From NCBI GenBank assembly GCA_027297485.1, contig JAPUHZ010000339.1, positions 1-5,125 of the forward strand: a stretch of 5,125 nt of DNA, in the 5' to 3' direction. Source of the stretch: Deltaproteobacteria bacterium. Its GTDB lineage: Bacteria > Desulfobacterota_B > Binatia > UBA9968. A program made the position numbers and the translations under genes. Numbering within the stretch: the first letter of the stretch is position 1; every line of letters starts with the position of its first letter. Under the pieces are notes generated by a model. The model was not told where the DNA came from and did not search any database. It saw nothing but the letters and a program-made list of their open reading frames with translations. This document shows, piece by piece, positions 4,198 through 5,125 of this stretch.

Positions 4198-4434
4198 TTG
4201 ATTTCCCTTATAGGTGCGACCGCAAAGCTACCGAAAGTTTTCCGGTATTTTCGGTTGCCGATTACGGTGCCTTGGACAAAGTAGAGGGGGATCATAAAAT
4301 GATCGAAAAGTAAGACCGCAAACCACCCCCCCTATAGGGGGTGGTTTGCGGTTTCCGATCCCTCCCCATTGTTCCTCTCTTGCCTTTCAATTTTGACCTC
4401 TACCCACTGAAAAGTCCCCGTCAATTTTCGCTGT
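4198..4434. other. 237-nt noncoding region rich in inverted and direct repeats; candidate origin or regulatory region
   Basis: No credible gene is present. It holds, left to right: GACCGCAAA at 4218-4226, repeated directly at 4314-4322 and inverted within the long hairpin; an inverted repeat ACCGAAA (4230-4236) / TTTCGGT (4249-4255); GATCAT-AAA-ATGATC at 4290-4304; a long hairpin at 4313-4354; and a direct repeat TCAATTTT at 4387 and 4421. The region separates the RepA-like ATPase gene from the 138-aa/HTH pair, so it could be a replication origin, the 3' end signal of the ATPase gene, the leader of the next genes, or a mix of these. Confidence 0.5.
4313..4354. repeat. Long perfect hairpin, 16-18 bp stem
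   Basis: ACCGCAAACCACCCCC (4315-4330) pairs perfectly with GGGGGTGGTTTGCGGT (4337-4352); a G-U and an A-T pair extend the stem to 18 bp. The loop is CCTATA. No T-run follows on the plus strand. On the minus strand the hairpin is followed by TCTTACTTTTCG, a poor but possible termination tail about 80 nt after the ATPase stop. The stem is longer than most intrinsic terminators and also resembles hairpin sites for single-strand replication initiation. Confidence 0.7.
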
Positions 4435-5125
4435 TTACGATGGGCCATAGACATATGCTGATCCCTCCTTGCCTCTGGCTAGGACCTTTAGATCAGTTAG
4501 TGCATCGAGATGGTCCCTAGCCGTTGGTTTAGAACACCCGGTCCCTTCGGCCACCTCCTTAACCTTCACCCACTTGTCTCTGCCAAGGACGAAGTTCTTG
4601 ATCTTTTCCCTGAGCTCCAAAGATGCGGTTTTTTCAGGTGGTACTCCTAGATATTCAAATTGAGTCCCCTTCTGATCTGGCGTGTCGGTAAGCCTGATGA
4701 GAAACTCAGGCTCAAAACTACCGTCCTCCGGTTCGTCCTTGAGCGCCACCCGGACACGCAGGACCCCCTTTTCCTTGGTTTTGGAGAAGAACAAAGTAGC
4801 CTCAGCAAACCCACCCAGGACCCGTGAGCCGATGATCTCGTCATGGTCATCACCTCCAGCATTGTTCTTTCGGGTATGGTGGAGAATGATAATCGTACAG
4901 TTGTACTCACGGTTTAAGTGGTCCAAAAATAGAACTATTTCGCCCATCTCCGCTGGGTCGTTAATGTTTTTGGCATGTAGGCGTGTGAAAACATCTAGGT
5001 AGACGAACTCGGGACGGAAGGAACGGATCTCCCACTCCAGCACCTCCCTCCACTGTGGATCATCGAGGCGGACCCCCTTTTTCACAGAGTAGTGAAAGAA
5101 TCCATCACTCGGCTGGATTCCCCCG
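4435..5125 (-). CDS. RepA-like RecA-fold ATPase (AAA_25-type, probable replicative helicase), C-terminal part; 5' end outside window
   Basis: The frame is open to the right edge, so the N-terminus with the Walker A motif is missing; a GTG at 5085 is internal. Numbering from the edge, residues 38-50 (PEFVYLDVFTRLH) give the Walker B strand with Asp44. Residues 75-87 (CTIIILHHTRKNN) match the sensor strand (hh-HH-x-K/R) of RepA/DnaB-like RecA ATPases. IIGSRVLGGFAEATLFF (97-113) corresponds to the GS-x-x-L-x-G-x-A-D/E-A segment of RepA-like proteins. A C-terminal winged helix at about 172-229 (REKIKNFVLGRD, WVKVKEVAEGTGCSKPTARD, LKVLARG, YVYG) could bind DNA or recognise a partner. Hexameric RepA of plasmids and AAA_25 proteins of integrative elements unwind DNA at the element's own origin. 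It transcribes toward the hairpin-rich region and the HTH genes. Helicase versus another RecA-type ATPase cannot be separated without the N-terminus. Confidence 0.85.
   Translation of the reverse strand, partial: GGIQPSDGFFHYSVKKGVRLDDPQWREVLEWEIRSFRPEFVYLDVFTRLHAKNINDPAEMGEIVLFLDHLNREYNCTIIILHHTRKNNAGGDDHDEIIGSRVLGGFAEATLFFSKTKEKGVLRVRVALKDEPEDGSFEPEFLIRLTDTPDQKGTQFEYLGVPPEKTASLELREKIKNFVLGRDKWVKVKEVAEGTGCSKPTARDHLDALTDLKVLARGKEGSAYVYGPS

Larger units (their letters stand above)
951..5125. mobile_element. Integrative element (ICE, satellite or prophage-like), left end and body; right end outside window
   Basis: The boundary is the tRNA 3' fragment at 951-992. Inside it lie phased direct repeats, a repressor-like HTH gene, a complete tyrosine recombinase, two excisionase-like HTH proteins, a RepA-like ATPase and several small unrecognised ORFs. 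The tRNA 3' end faces the rhodanese gene, so the element must extend rightwards and the rebuilt full-length tRNA should lie at its other end. No capsid, terminase, relaxase or conjugation gene is visible, so the class of element cannot be fixed from this window. Confidence 0.8.

Noticed and set aside
4207..4212. TATAAG on the minus strand as a -10 box for the 138-aa gene
   Set aside because: No acceptable -35 at 16-18 bp spacing, and it overlaps the likely ribosome site.
4292..4369. 25-aa minus-strand ORF across the long hairpin, with AGAGGA before its ATG
   Set aside because: Its sequence is dictated by the hairpin arms and poly-C/G runs; more likely a by-product of the inverted repeat, although a leader peptide cannot be excluded.

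Overview
The window joins a chromosomal flank to one end of an integrated mobile element. The host looks like a bacterium: Shine-Dalgarno sites precede several genes, and a UGA-recoding stem-loop of the bacterial type lies inside a coding region. The tRNA 3' end carries no encoded CCA. I cannot name a taxon. Base composition is moderately GC-rich by eye, with AT-rich patches at the element promoter and in two small ORFs after the integrase.

Chromosomal flank (1-950). A tandem-domain rhodanese-type thiosulfate/mercaptopyruvate sulfurtransferase enters from the left edge. It appears to stop at a TGA at 507-509, but this TGA sits exactly where the catalytic cysteine codon belongs. The same frame then stays open for 42 codons that encode the rest of a normal rhodanese domain, ending at TAG 636-638. 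A stem-loop with bacterial SECIS geometry follows the TGA directly. The best reading is a selenocysteine-containing rhodanese. Positions 639-950 hold no supportable gene.

Element end (951-1195). The 3' half of a tRNA, probably tRNA-Arg(CCU), lies on the minus strand at 951-992 with no matching 5' half. This is the usual scar of integration into a tRNA gene. Between it and the integrase operon are five pairs of short direct repeats, each spaced 10 or 11 bp, then a candidate promoter with an inverted-repeat operator.

Element body (1196-5125). Rightward: a 60-aa Cro/CI-type repressor-like protein whose mRNA may be leaderless, a complete tyrosine recombinase (373 aa) and two small ORFs (34 and 40 aa) ending at an intrinsic terminator near 2750-2778. 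Leftward, converging on that terminator: the C-terminal part of a RepA-like RecA-fold ATPase (entering from the right edge), a 237-nt noncoding stretch with a long perfect hairpin and other repeats, an unrecognised 138-aa protein, a 176-aa HTH protein, a 42-aa ORF and a 98-aa excisionase-like HTH protein. Together these suggest an integration/excision module and a replication module of an integrative or phage-satellite-like element. The far end of the element, including the reconstituted tRNA, is predicted to lie beyond the right edge.
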